This document shows, piece by piece, positions 1 to 7,997 of a DNA stretch of 64,000 bases. The position numbers were made by a program, and so were the translations under genes. The notes under the pieces were generated by a model, which was given only the letters and a program-made list of their open reading frames with translations, was not told where the DNA came from and made no database searches. The stretch spans positions 1 through 64,000 of the forward strand of contig NZ_JAATEM010000037.1 in assembly GCF_012034205.1 (NCBI RefSeq), in the 5' to 3' direction. The stretch is from Streptomyces composti. GTDB lineage: Bacteria; Actinomycetota; Actinomycetes; Streptomycetales; Streptomycetaceae. Position 1 is the stretch's first letter. Each line of letters opens with the position of its first letter.

Positions 1-1676
1 AGCAGGCCTGCGCGTACGGCATCGAGGCCCTCGAGGCGCTCGGGCATCTGCACAGCAGAAACCTTCTGTACTGCGACTTCAAGGTCGACAACGCGATCCA
101 GAGCGAGGATCAGCTGAAGCTGATCGACATGGGCGCGGTGCGCCGCATGGACGACGACGAGTCGGCCATCTACGGCACGGTCGGCTACCAGGCGCCCGAG
201 GTCGCCGAGAGCGGCCCCTCGGTGGCCTCGGACCTGTACACCGTCGCCCGGACGCTGGCCGTGCTCACCTTCGACTTCCAGGGCTACACCAGCGTCTACG
301 TGGACTCGCTGCCCGACCCGGACAGCATCGAGGTGTTCCGGCGGTACGAGTCGTTCTACCGGCTGCTGGTCCGCGCCACCGATCCGGACCCGGCGCGCCG
401 GTTCGCCTCCGCGCAGGAGATGAGCGAGCAGCTGACCGGTGTGCTGCGCGAGGTCGTCTCGCTCCAGTCGGGCCGGGCGCGCCCCTCGCTGTCCACCCTG
501 TTCGGGCCGGAACTCCGCGTCACCGACACGGATCTGTTCCCGGAGCCGGCCGGTGAGGTCTCCGCCCTGGGCGCCCGCCCGGTGCGCACCCGCAAGCGGG
601 CCAAGGCGGCGCCCAGCCGGGGCACCCAGCCGGGCACCACGCCCGCCCCCGCCCCTGCTCCTTCCGCCACCGCGGCCCCGGCTCCCGGGGGCGCACCCGC
701 CATCGCCCCCGCGCCGGCCGGCGCGGCCCTGGTCCGTCCCGTCAGCACTCCGGCCGCCGCGCTGGCCCTGCCCGTGCCGCACGTCGACCCGTCCGACCCC
801 AACGCCGGGTTCCTGGCCGGCCTGCTGACCTCCGCGCCCGGCGGCGAGCTGATCAACGCGCTGGCCGCGGCGCCCTCCCCGTCGGCCGAGACCCGGCTGA
901 GGCAGGTGCGGGCCTGGCTGGAGGCCGGGGACCCGGGCACCGCCCTGGAGACGCTGCGCACCCTGGAGGAGCAGCACCCGGACGACTGGCGGGTGGTCTG
1001 GTACCGGGGTCTCGCCTCCCTGGTCACCGGGGACTTCGAGGCCGCAGCGCTCGCCTTCGACGCGATCTACGACGCCTTTCCCGGCGAGATCGCGCCCAAG
1101 CTGGCGCTGGCGCTGTGCGCCGAGGTGCTGGGGCAGCTGGACAACGCCGCCGAGTACTACCGCCTGGTGTGGGCGACCGATCCGAGCCATGTGAGCGCGG
1201 CGTTCGGTCTCGCCCGGGTCCAGCTGGCCACCGGCGACCGGGCCGCCGCGGTCCGGACGCTGGAGTCGGTGCCGGAGTCGTCCATCCACTACACGGCCGC
1301 GCGCGTGGCGGCCGTGCGGGCGCGGCTGCGCGGCCGCACCGCGGCGCCCGGTGACGTACGGTTCCTCGACGACCTGACCGCCGCCGCAGGTCAGGTCGAG
1401 GCGCTGGAGGCGTACGGCCTGGATCCGGCGCGCCGGGAGCAGTTGGCGGCCGAGGTCCTCGGGTGCGCGCTGGACTGGGTACTCTCCGGGGGCCAGGGTT
1501 CCGTTCTCTCCCGCGCAGGGGGACGGACGCTGCTCGGCAGCGGGCTGGACGAGCGGGGCCTGCGCTTCGGTCTGGAGCGTTCGTACCGCATGCTGGCCCG
1601 GCTGGCGCGGAGCGGTGAGGAGAGGATCGACCTGGTGGAACGTGCCAACCGTTACCGCCCCCGGACGTGGGTGTAG
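1..1676 (+). CDS. PknG-type serine/threonine protein kinase with TPR domain, 5' end cut by window
   Basis: The reading frame is open from base 3, so the true start and most of the N-lobe lie before the window. What remains begins in the kinase C-lobe: an HSRNLLYCDFKVDN catalytic loop and a DMGA motif in place of DFG, both characteristic of the PknG family. After the kinase comes an Ala/Pro-rich linker (about 590-800) and a helical TPR region (for example LEEQHPDDWRVVWYRG), the PknG order. In mycobacteria PknG phosphorylates the FHA protein GarA and tunes glutamate metabolism. Here the kinase heads a cluster with a phosphatase, a vWA protein and an FHA protein, so a phospho-signalling unit is likely. 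The partner substrate is inferred, not shown. Confidence 0.9.
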   Translation, partial: QACAYGIEALEALGHLHSRNLLYCDFKVDNAIQSEDQLKLIDMGAVRRMDDDESAIYGTVGYQAPEVAESGPSVASDLYTVARTLAVLTFDFQGYTSVYVDSLPDPDSIEVFRRYESFYRLLVRATDPDPARRFASAQEMSEQLTGVLREVVSLQSGRARPSLSTLFGPELRVTDTDLFPEPAGEVSALGARPVRTRKRAKAAPSRGTQPGTTPAPAPAPSATAAPAPGGAPAIAPAPAGAALVRPVSTPAAALALPVPHVDPSDPNAGFLAGLLTSAPGGELINALAAAPSPSAETRLRQVRAWLEAGDPGTALETLRTLEEQHPDDWRVVWYRGLASLVTGDFEAAALAFDAIYDAFPGEIAPKLALALCAEVLGQLDNAAEYYRLVWATDPSHVSAAFGLARVQLATGDRAAAVRTLESVPESSIHYTAARVAAVRARLRGRTAAPGDVRFLDDLTAAAGQVEALEAYGLDPARREQLAAEVLGCALDWVLSGGQGSVLSRAGGRTLLGSGLDERGLRFGLERSYRMLARLARSGEERIDLVERANRYRPRTWV

Positions 1677-1679
1677 TTG

Positions 1680-3416
1680 ATGTCGCAGATGCCTCAGCAG
1701 GCCGCTCTGTCGAAGTGCCCGAGCTGCGAGGAACCCCTCGAGGCGGGTGATCGTTTCTGCGGTGCCTGCGGTTATGACCTGTCCGCCGTCCCCGCACGGC
1801 CTCAGGACCAGCCCACGATCGCCATGAACGGCTCCGTGCCGCAGCCGAGCCCGCCGGAGGGCGGCTTCCCGCCGCCCCCGCCCGCGCCGCCCGCCGCGCC
1901 GTCCTGGCCGGCCGCGCCCGGCTCCCCCGGCACGCCCGCGTCCAGCGAGACCCACCGGCCGGACGCGGCGGGCCACGGCGCCACGGAGGGTTCCGCAGCG
2001 CCGTTCCCCGCCGCCGGGCAGCAGGGCGCCGCGCCGGCGGGTACGGGCAGCCCCGCCGTGCCGCCCGCCCAGGCAGCCCCCGCCGCCCGTCCGTCCGGCG
2101 TGCGCCTGGACCGGCGGGCGCAGCAGGCCGCACCCACGGCACCGCCTCCGCCACCCACCGCACCCCCGGCGGCACCGCCCGCCGCGCCCCCGGCCGCACC
2201 GCAGACCGCAGCGGCACAGCCCGCGGCCCGGTCCACATCACGGACAGCAGGACACCCCGCGCCGCAGACCGCCCCCGCGGCGGGCCGGCAGGGTGCGCAG
2301 CCCTCCCCTGCCTCCCCGGCCGCGGACGCGTCCCGGCCGCAGCAGGCTCCCGGTGGCGGCGTCTACCGGCCCGCGCAGCCCGAGGACTACCCGCTGCAGG
2401 CTCCGGACCCCCGGGTGGCCGCCGCCGAACCGGTGCGGGCCGCTCCCCGGCCCGATCCGGCACCGAGCACCGCCGCGGCCGAGACCGCGGAGGCGGAGAG
2501 CGGTACCGTGTGCGTGGCCTGCCGCGCCGGACGGGTGGACGACGACGGCTACTGCGAGAACTGCGGCCACGCCCAGCCGCGCGAACGGGACCACATGGAA
2601 CAGGAATGCGGCCCCGTGGCCGCGGTCAGCGACCGTGGCCTGCGCCACCACCGCAACGAGGACGCCTTCGCGATCGGCACCACCACGCTGCCCGACGGCT
2701 CCCCCGCCTCCGTGGCGATCGTCTGCGACGGCGTCTCCTCGGCGACCCGTCCGGACGAGGCCTCGCTGGCCGCCGGCCGCGCGGCGAGCGAGTCGCTGCT
2801 CGCGGCCCTGCCCCGCGGCACCCACCCGCAGCAGGCGATGCACGACGCGATCCTGGCCGCCTCGGACGCGGTCAACGCGCTCGCCGGCGAGCCCGCCACC
2901 GCCCGGGAGCACGCGCCGCACCAGAACGCCCCGGCCTGCACCATCGTCGGCACCGTGGTCACCGACGCGCTGCTGATCGTCGGCTGGGTCGGCGACAGCC
3001 GCGCCTACTGGGTCCCGGTGGACCGCTCCGCCCCGCCGGCCCGGCTCACCGAGGACGACTCCTGGGCCGCGCAGATGGTCGCCGCGGGCCTGATGGGCGA
3101 GGCCGAGGCCTACGCCGACCAGCGCGCGCACGCGATCACCGGATGGCTGGGCGCGGACGCCTACGAACTGGAGCCGCACACCGCCTCGTTCAAACCCGAC
3201 CGGCCGGGCCTGGTCGTGGTCTGCACCGACGGTCTGTGGAACTACGCGGAGTCGGCGGAGGAGATGGCCGAGGTGGTGCCCGCCGACGCCCATCTGCGCC
3301 CGCTGCACAGCGCCCGGGTGCTGGTCGGTCACGCCCTCGACGGCGGGGGCCACGACAACGTAACAGTGGCCGTGGTGCCGTTCCCGGCCGCCGCGACGGG
3401 GGCAGGATCGGCCTGA
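1680..3416 (+). CDS. PP2C-family serine/threonine phosphatase with two zinc ribbons
   Basis: 578 residues. The ATG lies three bases after the kinase stop; an in-frame TTG directly abuts that stop. No good Shine-Dalgarno is visible, so translation is probably coupled to the kinase. The N-terminus has a CPSCEEPLEAGDRFCGACG zinc ribbon, followed by about 230 residues of Pro/Ala-rich linker, a second ribbon (CVACRAGRVDDDGYCENCG) and then a PP2C domain. Metal-binding PP2C motifs are present: DGVSSATRPDE, GWVGDSRAYW, DGLWNY and GGHDNVTVAVV. It would reverse Ser/Thr phosphorylation by the adjacent kinase. It is cytoplasmic, with no signal peptide or membrane segment. Confidence 0.9.
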   Translation: MSQMPQQAALSKCPSCEEPLEAGDRFCGACGYDLSAVPARPQDQPTIAMNGSVPQPSPPEGGFPPPPPAPPAAPSWPAAPGSPGTPASSETHRPDAAGHGATEGSAAPFPAAGQQGAAPAGTGSPAVPPAQAAPAARPSGVRLDRRAQQAAPTAPPPPPTAPPAAPPAAPPAAPQTAAAQPAARSTSRTAGHPAPQTAPAAGRQGAQPSPASPAADASRPQQAPGGGVYRPAQPEDYPLQAPDPRVAAAEPVRAAPRPDPAPSTAAAETAEAESGTVCVACRAGRVDDDGYCENCGHAQPRERDHMEQECGPVAAVSDRGLRHHRNEDAFAIGTTTLPDGSPASVAIVCDGVSSATRPDEASLAAGRAASESLLAALPRGTHPQQAMHDAILAASDAVNALAGEPATAREHAPHQNAPACTIVGTVVTDALLIVGWVGDSRAYWVPVDRSAPPARLTEDDSWAAQMVAAGLMGEAEAYADQRAHAITGWLGADAYELEPHTASFKPDRPGLVVVCTDGLWNYAESAEEMAEVVPADAHLRPLHSARVLVGHALDGGGHDNVTVAVVPFPAAATGAGSA

Positions 3417-3552
3417 GAGGCCGCGTACCGGCCGGGCACTCGCCGCGTAGCGCGGGTCTGAAGCGGGGAAGTATCAACGGGCCGGAGGGGACCGGTCCGT
3501 GGTCCGACGCCGCCCGCGCCGCGCGGGGGCATTGAGGGGGATCGAAGCTGGC

Positions 3553-4899
3553 ATGGCCAATCTTTCGAAATCGAACGTGCCCCGGTTCTCGGTGGATGTG
3601 TACCAGAACGAGTACCTGCCCGAGGGGGCCGGGCAGGTCGACGCCGTCGTCACGGTGACCGCGACCGGCGGCGGCACCATCGGCAACGCGGTGACGGCGC
3701 CGCATCTGTACTCGCCGGGCGAGGGCCCGTCGGCCGCGGTGGTGCTGATGGTCGACTGCTCGGGGTCGATGGACTACCCGCCGACCAAGATGCGCAACGC
3801 CCGGGACGCCACGGCCGCCGCGATCGACGCGCTGCGCGACGGCGTCCACTTCGCGGTGGTCGGTGGCACCCATGTGGCCAAGGAGGTCTACCCCGGCGGC
3901 GGGCGGCTGGCCGTGGCCGGCGCCGCCACCCGCGACCAGGCCAAGCAGGCGCTGCGCAGGCTGAGCGCGGGCGGCGGCACGGCGATCGGCACCTGGCTGC
4001 GGCTGGCCGACACGCTGCTCGCGTCGGCGGACGTGGCGATCCGGCACGGCATCCTGCTCACCGACGGCCGCAACGAGCACGAGTCGCCCGAGGATCTGAG
4101 GGCGGCCCTCGACGCCTGCGCCGGGCGCTTCACCTGCGACGCGCGCGGGGTCGGCACCGACTGGGAAGTGAAAGAAGTCACAGGGATCGCCTCGGCGTTG
4201 CTCGGCACCGCCGACATCGTCGCCGATCCGGCCGGACTCGCCGCGGACTTCACACAGATGATGGAGGCGGCGATGGGCAAGGAGGTGGCGGACGTCTCCC
4301 TGCGGCTGTGGACCCCGGTGGGCACCACTGTGAGATTCGTCAAGCAGGTGGCCCCGACGGTGGAGGAGCTCACCGATCGCCGCACCGAGGCGGGACCGCG
4401 GGCCGGCGACTACCCGCTGGGCTCCTGGGGCGACGAGTCCCGCGACTACCACATCTGTGTCGAGGTGCCGCCCGCCGGCCTCGGCCAGGAGATGCTCGCC
4501 GCCCGCGTGTCGCTGGTGATTCCGCGGCCCGACGGCACGGTGGAGAACCTCGGCGCCCAGGGTCTGGTGCGGGCGGTGTGGACCGACGACGTGGCCGCGT
4601 CGACCGCCATCAATCCGCAGGTCGCGCACTACACGGGACAGGCCGAACTGGCACAGGTCATCCAGCAGGGACTTGATCTGCGCAAAGCGGGCGATTTCGA
4701 CGGAGCAACGGCCAAACTGGGCCGTGCGGTTCAGTTGGCGAGCGCGTCCGGCAACGCGGATACTGCGAAACTGCTTGCGAAGGTGGTGGACGTGGTGGAC
4801 GCCGCGACCGGTACTGTGCGACTGAAGGCGAAGGTCGAGGAGGCCGACGAGATGACGCTCGAGACTCGGTCCACCAAGACCGTTCGTGTAAAGAAGTGA
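3553..4899 (+). CDS. von Willebrand factor A domain protein
   Basis: 448 residues from the ATG (MANLSKSNVPRF), chosen over an upstream in-frame GTG because a GAGGGGG stretch precedes it, though about 12 bp away. A vWA domain occupies roughly residues 55-230, with a MIDAS-like DCSGSMD motif and TDGRNEHES. The rest is beta-rich, and the C-terminus (about 390-435) is helical (LAQVIQQGLDLRKAGDFDGATAKLGRAV), resembling a short TPR. There is no signal peptide. This vWA family commonly sits beside PknG/PP2C/FHA genes in actinomycetes. It may be a scaffold or kinase target, but no enzymatic role is visible. Confidence 0.88.
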   Translation: MANLSKSNVPRFSVDVYQNEYLPEGAGQVDAVVTVTATGGGTIGNAVTAPHLYSPGEGPSAAVVLMVDCSGSMDYPPTKMRNARDATAAAIDALRDGVHFAVVGGTHVAKEVYPGGGRLAVAGAATRDQAKQALRRLSAGGGTAIGTWLRLADTLLASADVAIRHGILLTDGRNEHESPEDLRAALDACAGRFTCDARGVGTDWEVKEVTGIASALLGTADIVADPAGLAADFTQMMEAAMGKEVADVSLRLWTPVGTTVRFVKQVAPTVEELTDRRTEAGPRAGDYPLGSWGDESRDYHICVEVPPAGLGQEMLAARVSLVIPRPDGTVENLGAQGLVRAVWTDDVAASTAINPQVAHYTGQAELAQVIQQGLDLRKAGDFDGATAKLGRAVQLASASGNADTAKLLAKVVDVVDAATGTVRLKAKVEEADEMTLETRSTKTVRVKK

Positions 4900-5011
4900 C
4901 CTGCAAGCACCCGAAGGTGCCTGTACGTACCTGTAAGTGAAGAGCCTGACCCCCTTGGGGTTGGAGACGTCCGGTCGGATGCGGCCGGGAAGGAGAGGGG
5001 GAAGCGCCGAC

Positions 5012-6241
5012 ATGCCGACCTGCCCGAACGGACACCAGTCGGGTTCCGACGACTGGTGCGAGGTCTGCGGTCACCGCATGGCGGGTGCCGTGCCTCCGCC
5101 CCCTCCTCCGCCGCCCGCTCCCGGCGGTTACGGCTTCCCGCCGCCCGGCGGCCCCCAGGGCCACGGTGGCCCCGGCGGCCCCGGCGGCCCCGGCGGCCCC
5201 GGTGGTCCTGGCGGCCCCGGCGGTTACGGCGGTGGCCAGCCCGAGCTGTGCCCGCAGTGCCGTACGCCGCGTGAGGGCGGTGCGCCGTTCTGTGAGGAGT
5301 GCCGCTGGAACTTCCTGACGAACACGGCGACCACGTACACCCCGCCCGCCCCGCGCCCGCCGGCCCCCGGCCCGGGCGGCCCCGGCGGCGGCCACTACCA
5401 GCAGCCCCCCGCCCCCTCCTACGGAGGCGGCGACTCGTACGACTACCAGGGTTCTCGCCCCTCGCAGGTGAACCGTCCCGCCGAGCCGATCCCGCCCGGC
5501 CCGCCCGGGTACGGCGGCCCGGGTGGCCCCGGCGGCCCGAGCGGTCCCGGCGGTCCCGGCGGCCCCGGTGCTCCGCAGGGCTACCAGGCCGGGCCCTCGG
5601 CCCCGCCCGGATACCCGCAGCAGGACACCGGCCGGCAGCAGCCGGGCGGTCCGCAGGGTGGTCCGCAGGGCGGCCCGTCCTACGGCGGCGGTGACGACGA
5701 CTGGGTGATCTCCCCGCCCGCCGGCGGCCCCGGCCAGCAGCAGGGCGGCGGTTACGGCTACCCGCAGCCCGGCGCGGGCCAGGCGCCGCAGGGCCCCGGC
5801 GGATACGGCCAGCAGCAGAACAACAACCAGGGCCAGGGCACCTGGACGGCGATCATCGGTCCCGACCGTGAGTACTTCATGGCGATGATGCAGCGCTCCG
5901 GTCCCGAGGCCGCGGGCCTGAACCTGCCCGCCTACTCGCCGGAGCAGACCCGTCCGCTCACCGGCAACCAGGTCACCATCGGACGCCGCCGCCACTCCAC
6001 CGGCGACACGCCGGACATCGACCTGTCGACCCCGCCGGAGGACCCAGGCGTCTCGCACCAGCACGCGGTGCTGGTCCAGCAGCCGGACGGCAGCTGGGCG
6101 GTCGTGGACCAGAACTCCACCAACGGCACCACGGTCAACGGCGGCGAGGAGCCCATCCAGCCCTTCGTCCCGGTCCCGCTCCAGGACGGGGACCGGGTGC
6201 ACGTGGGCGCCTGGACGACGATCACCATTCGCCGCACGTAG
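5012..6241 (+). CDS. FHA-domain protein with double zinc ribbon
   Basis: 409 residues. The ATG follows a strong AGGAGAGGGG ribosome binding site. Two zinc ribbons lie near the N-terminus (CPNGHQSGSDDWCEVCG; CPQCRTPREGGAPFCEEC), separated and followed by Gly/Pro/Gln-rich low-complexity sequence with repeated GGP units. The C-terminal 100 residues are an FHA domain with VTIGRRRHS, GVSHQHAVL and NSTNGTTVNG, the conserved phosphothreonine-binding residues. It is likely a phosphopeptide reader acting with the kinase/phosphatase pair upstream. Its distance from the vWA gene (112 bp) allows a separate promoter. It is analogous to GarA/OdhI in pairing with PknG, but with a different architecture. Confidence 0.9.
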   Translation: MPTCPNGHQSGSDDWCEVCGHRMAGAVPPPPPPPPAPGGYGFPPPGGPQGHGGPGGPGGPGGPGGPGGPGGYGGGQPELCPQCRTPREGGAPFCEECRWNFLTNTATTYTPPAPRPPAPGPGGPGGGHYQQPPAPSYGGGDSYDYQGSRPSQVNRPAEPIPPGPPGYGGPGGPGGPSGPGGPGGPGAPQGYQAGPSAPPGYPQQDTGRQQPGGPQGGPQGGPSYGGGDDDWVISPPAGGPGQQQGGGYGYPQPGAGQAPQGPGGYGQQQNNNQGQGTWTAIIGPDREYFMAMMQRSGPEAAGLNLPAYSPEQTRPLTGNQVTIGRRRHSTGDTPDIDLSTPPEDPGVSHQHAVLVQQPDGSWAVVDQNSTNGTTVNGGEEPIQPFVPVPLQDGDRVHVGAWTTITIRRT

Positions 6242-6275
6242 GCGGGCCGCACGTCGGCGCGCCGCACGTCGGCGG
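6231..6275. repeat. Three tandem 15-bp repeats over the FHA stop codon
   Basis: Units GCCGCACGTAGGCGG, GCCGCACGTCGGCGC and GCCGCACGTCGGCGG run head to tail. The first contains the TAG stop of the FHA gene. They fill the gap between two convergent genes. No function is evident; they may affect termination or be replication slippage. Confidence 0.8.
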
Positions 6276-6292
6276 GAGCCGCCCCTGCCCGC

Positions 6293-7300
6293 TCAGGCGG
6301 TCCGGCCGGCGGGGTCGAGCGGCCAGACGTCGGGACCGTCCGGGTCGTCCAGCCAGGCCCGGGTCCCGTCGCCGTCCACGGTGAGGCCGTAGCGTTCGCG
6401 CTGCGGCCTCTCCGCGCGTTCCCACACCGCGTAGGCCTCGCGGGGATCGAGGCTGCCCGCGGTCAGCGCCAGCAGGAAGCGGAACGGTTCGTGCCGTGCG
6501 GCCTCCTCCGGCAGTCCGTCCGGATCGGGCGGCTCCGGCCGGGACCCGGCCGCGCCGCGCAGCGGGACGAAGTAGGCGGGGGTGTGCAGGAAGCGGCCCT
6601 CGGCCCGGCCCGCCTCCTGCACGGTGAGTGACACGACTCCGGTGGCATAGGGGGCGAGGATGCGGCCTCCGGGGCGGGTCTGCTCGAGCCAGGCGGGCGG
6701 GACGGAGGGCAGGGCGCAGGTCGCGATGATCCGGTCGAAGGGTGCCCGGTCGGGAACGCCGAGGGCCCCGTCGCCGGTGACGACGGCCGGGTGGTAGCCG
6801 GCGGCGGCCAGATTGCGGCGGGCCGGCTCGGTGATCTCCGGGTCGAGGTCGACGGTGGTGACCAGGTCGTGGTCGCCGAGCCGGTGGGCGAGCAGGGCGG
6901 CGTTGTAGCCGCTGCCGGTGCCGATCTCCAGCACCCGGTCGCCGTCCCGGACACCGAGGGCGGCCAGCATCAGCGCCATCAGGGAGGGCTGGCTGCTGGA
7001 GGAGAGCAGTTCCCCGTCGCGCAGGACGAGGCCCAGCGGGGTGTCCTGGTAGGCGCCGCGCAGCCACTGCTCGCGCGCCTGCGGATCGGGGTCGTCGCAG
7101 CTGCGCCGCTCGTAGCCCCCGGACGTGCCGACGTAGTAGGACGGCACGAACCGATGCCGGGGCACGGCCGCGAAGACCTCGCGCCAGACGGGGTCCTCGT
7201 CGAAGGCCCCGCTCGCGGCGATCTCCCGCACCAGCGCCTCGCGCTCCGGGACCGCCATCTCCTCCAGCTCCGGCCGCACCGCCTGCCCATACCCGCCCAT
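6293..7300 (-). CDS. Protein-L-isoaspartate O-methyltransferase-like methyltransferase
   Basis: 335 residues. The ATG is preceded by GTGGAGAC on the minus strand. A SAM-binding motif, LEIGTGSGYNAALLA, lies in a Rossmann methyltransferase fold. An N-terminal signature (RHRFVPSYY) and SQPSLMALML just before motif I are typical of the PCMT family, which methylates isoaspartyl residues in damaged proteins. About 100 extra C-terminal residues follow the methyltransferase core. Actinomycete PCMT paralogues also modify ribosomal peptides; no peptide precursor is seen next to this one, so a repair or unknown substrate is more likely. It faces the FHA gene and diverges from the globin. Confidence 0.8.
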   Translation of the reverse strand: MGGYGQAVRPELEEMAVPEREALVREIAASGAFDEDPVWREVFAAVPRHRFVPSYYVGTSGGYERRSCDDPDPQAREQWLRGAYQDTPLGLVLRDGELLSSSSQPSLMALMLAALGVRDGDRVLEIGTGSGYNAALLAHRLGDHDLVTTVDLDPEITEPARRNLAAAGYHPAVVTGDGALGVPDRAPFDRIIATCALPSVPPAWLEQTRPGGRILAPYATGVVSLTVQEAGRAEGRFLHTPAYFVPLRGAAGSRPEPPDPDGLPEEAARHEPFRFLLALTAGSLDPREAYAVWERAERPQRERYGLTVDGDGTRAWLDDPDGPDVWPLDPAGRTA

Positions 7301-7377
7301 GTCTCCACAGTAGGGGCGGGGAGGCCCCTCGGGGGGCGGACCTAGGTCTTGAGTCCTAACCCGCTCGGTCTGAGAGC

Positions 7378-7791
7378 ATGGACGGCGTGACAGAGATTCG
7401 GCGCGGCACGCTTCAGGAGCAGACCTTCTACGAGCAGGTCGGCGGGGAGGAGACCTTCCGCCGGCTGGTCCACCGTTTCTACCAGGGTGTGGCCGAGGAC
7501 CCGCTGCTGCGGCCCATGTACCCCGAGGAGGACCTGGGCCCCGCCGAGGAGCGCCTGGCGCTGTTCCTCATGCAGTACTGGGGCGGCCCGACGACGTACA
7601 GCGAGAACCGGGGGCATCCGCGGCTGCGGATGCGGCACGCCCCGTTCCGGGTCGACCGGGCGGCGCACGACGCCTGGCTGAAGCACATGCGGGCCGCTCT
7701 GGACGAGCTGGGCCTGTCCGAGGAGCACGAGCAGACGCTGTGGAAGTACCTCACGTACGCCGCGGCCTCGATGATCAACACCCCGGACTGA
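7378..7791 (+). CDS. Group II truncated haemoglobin
   Basis: 137 residues, the usual size for TrbO-type globins. It has the FYEQVGGEETFRRLVHRFY N-terminus, a YWGGP turn, the proximal HAPF histidine in RMRHAPFRV, and a tryptophan in TLWKYL. Group II truncated globins bind O2 or NO and are widespread in actinobacteria, often serving nitrosative or oxidative stress. The start could instead be the GTG at 7387 (MTEIRRG). It is monocistronic, diverging from the methyltransferase across 77 bp. Confidence 0.93.
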   Translation: MDGVTEIRRGTLQEQTFYEQVGGEETFRRLVHRFYQGVAEDPLLRPMYPEEDLGPAEERLALFLMQYWGGPTTYSENRGHPRLRMRHAPFRVDRAAHDAWLKHMRAALDELGLSEEHEQTLWKYLTYAAASMINTPD

Positions 7792-7997
7792 GCCCCCCGG
7801 CATCCCCGTCCCCGTGGCCAGGGTGAGCCCCGCACCGGCCGCCCCCGTCGTGCGGAATCCGGTCACTCCTCGCCGGTATTCGATCACGATCTGGTCAAGT
7901 CCGGGCGACAAGCGCTTACCGCTGGCCGGTTGTCTCTGACACCATCGCCCGAAGGTCTGGACAACAGGGGCGGGATCGGCACGAGCGGGGGGCTCGG

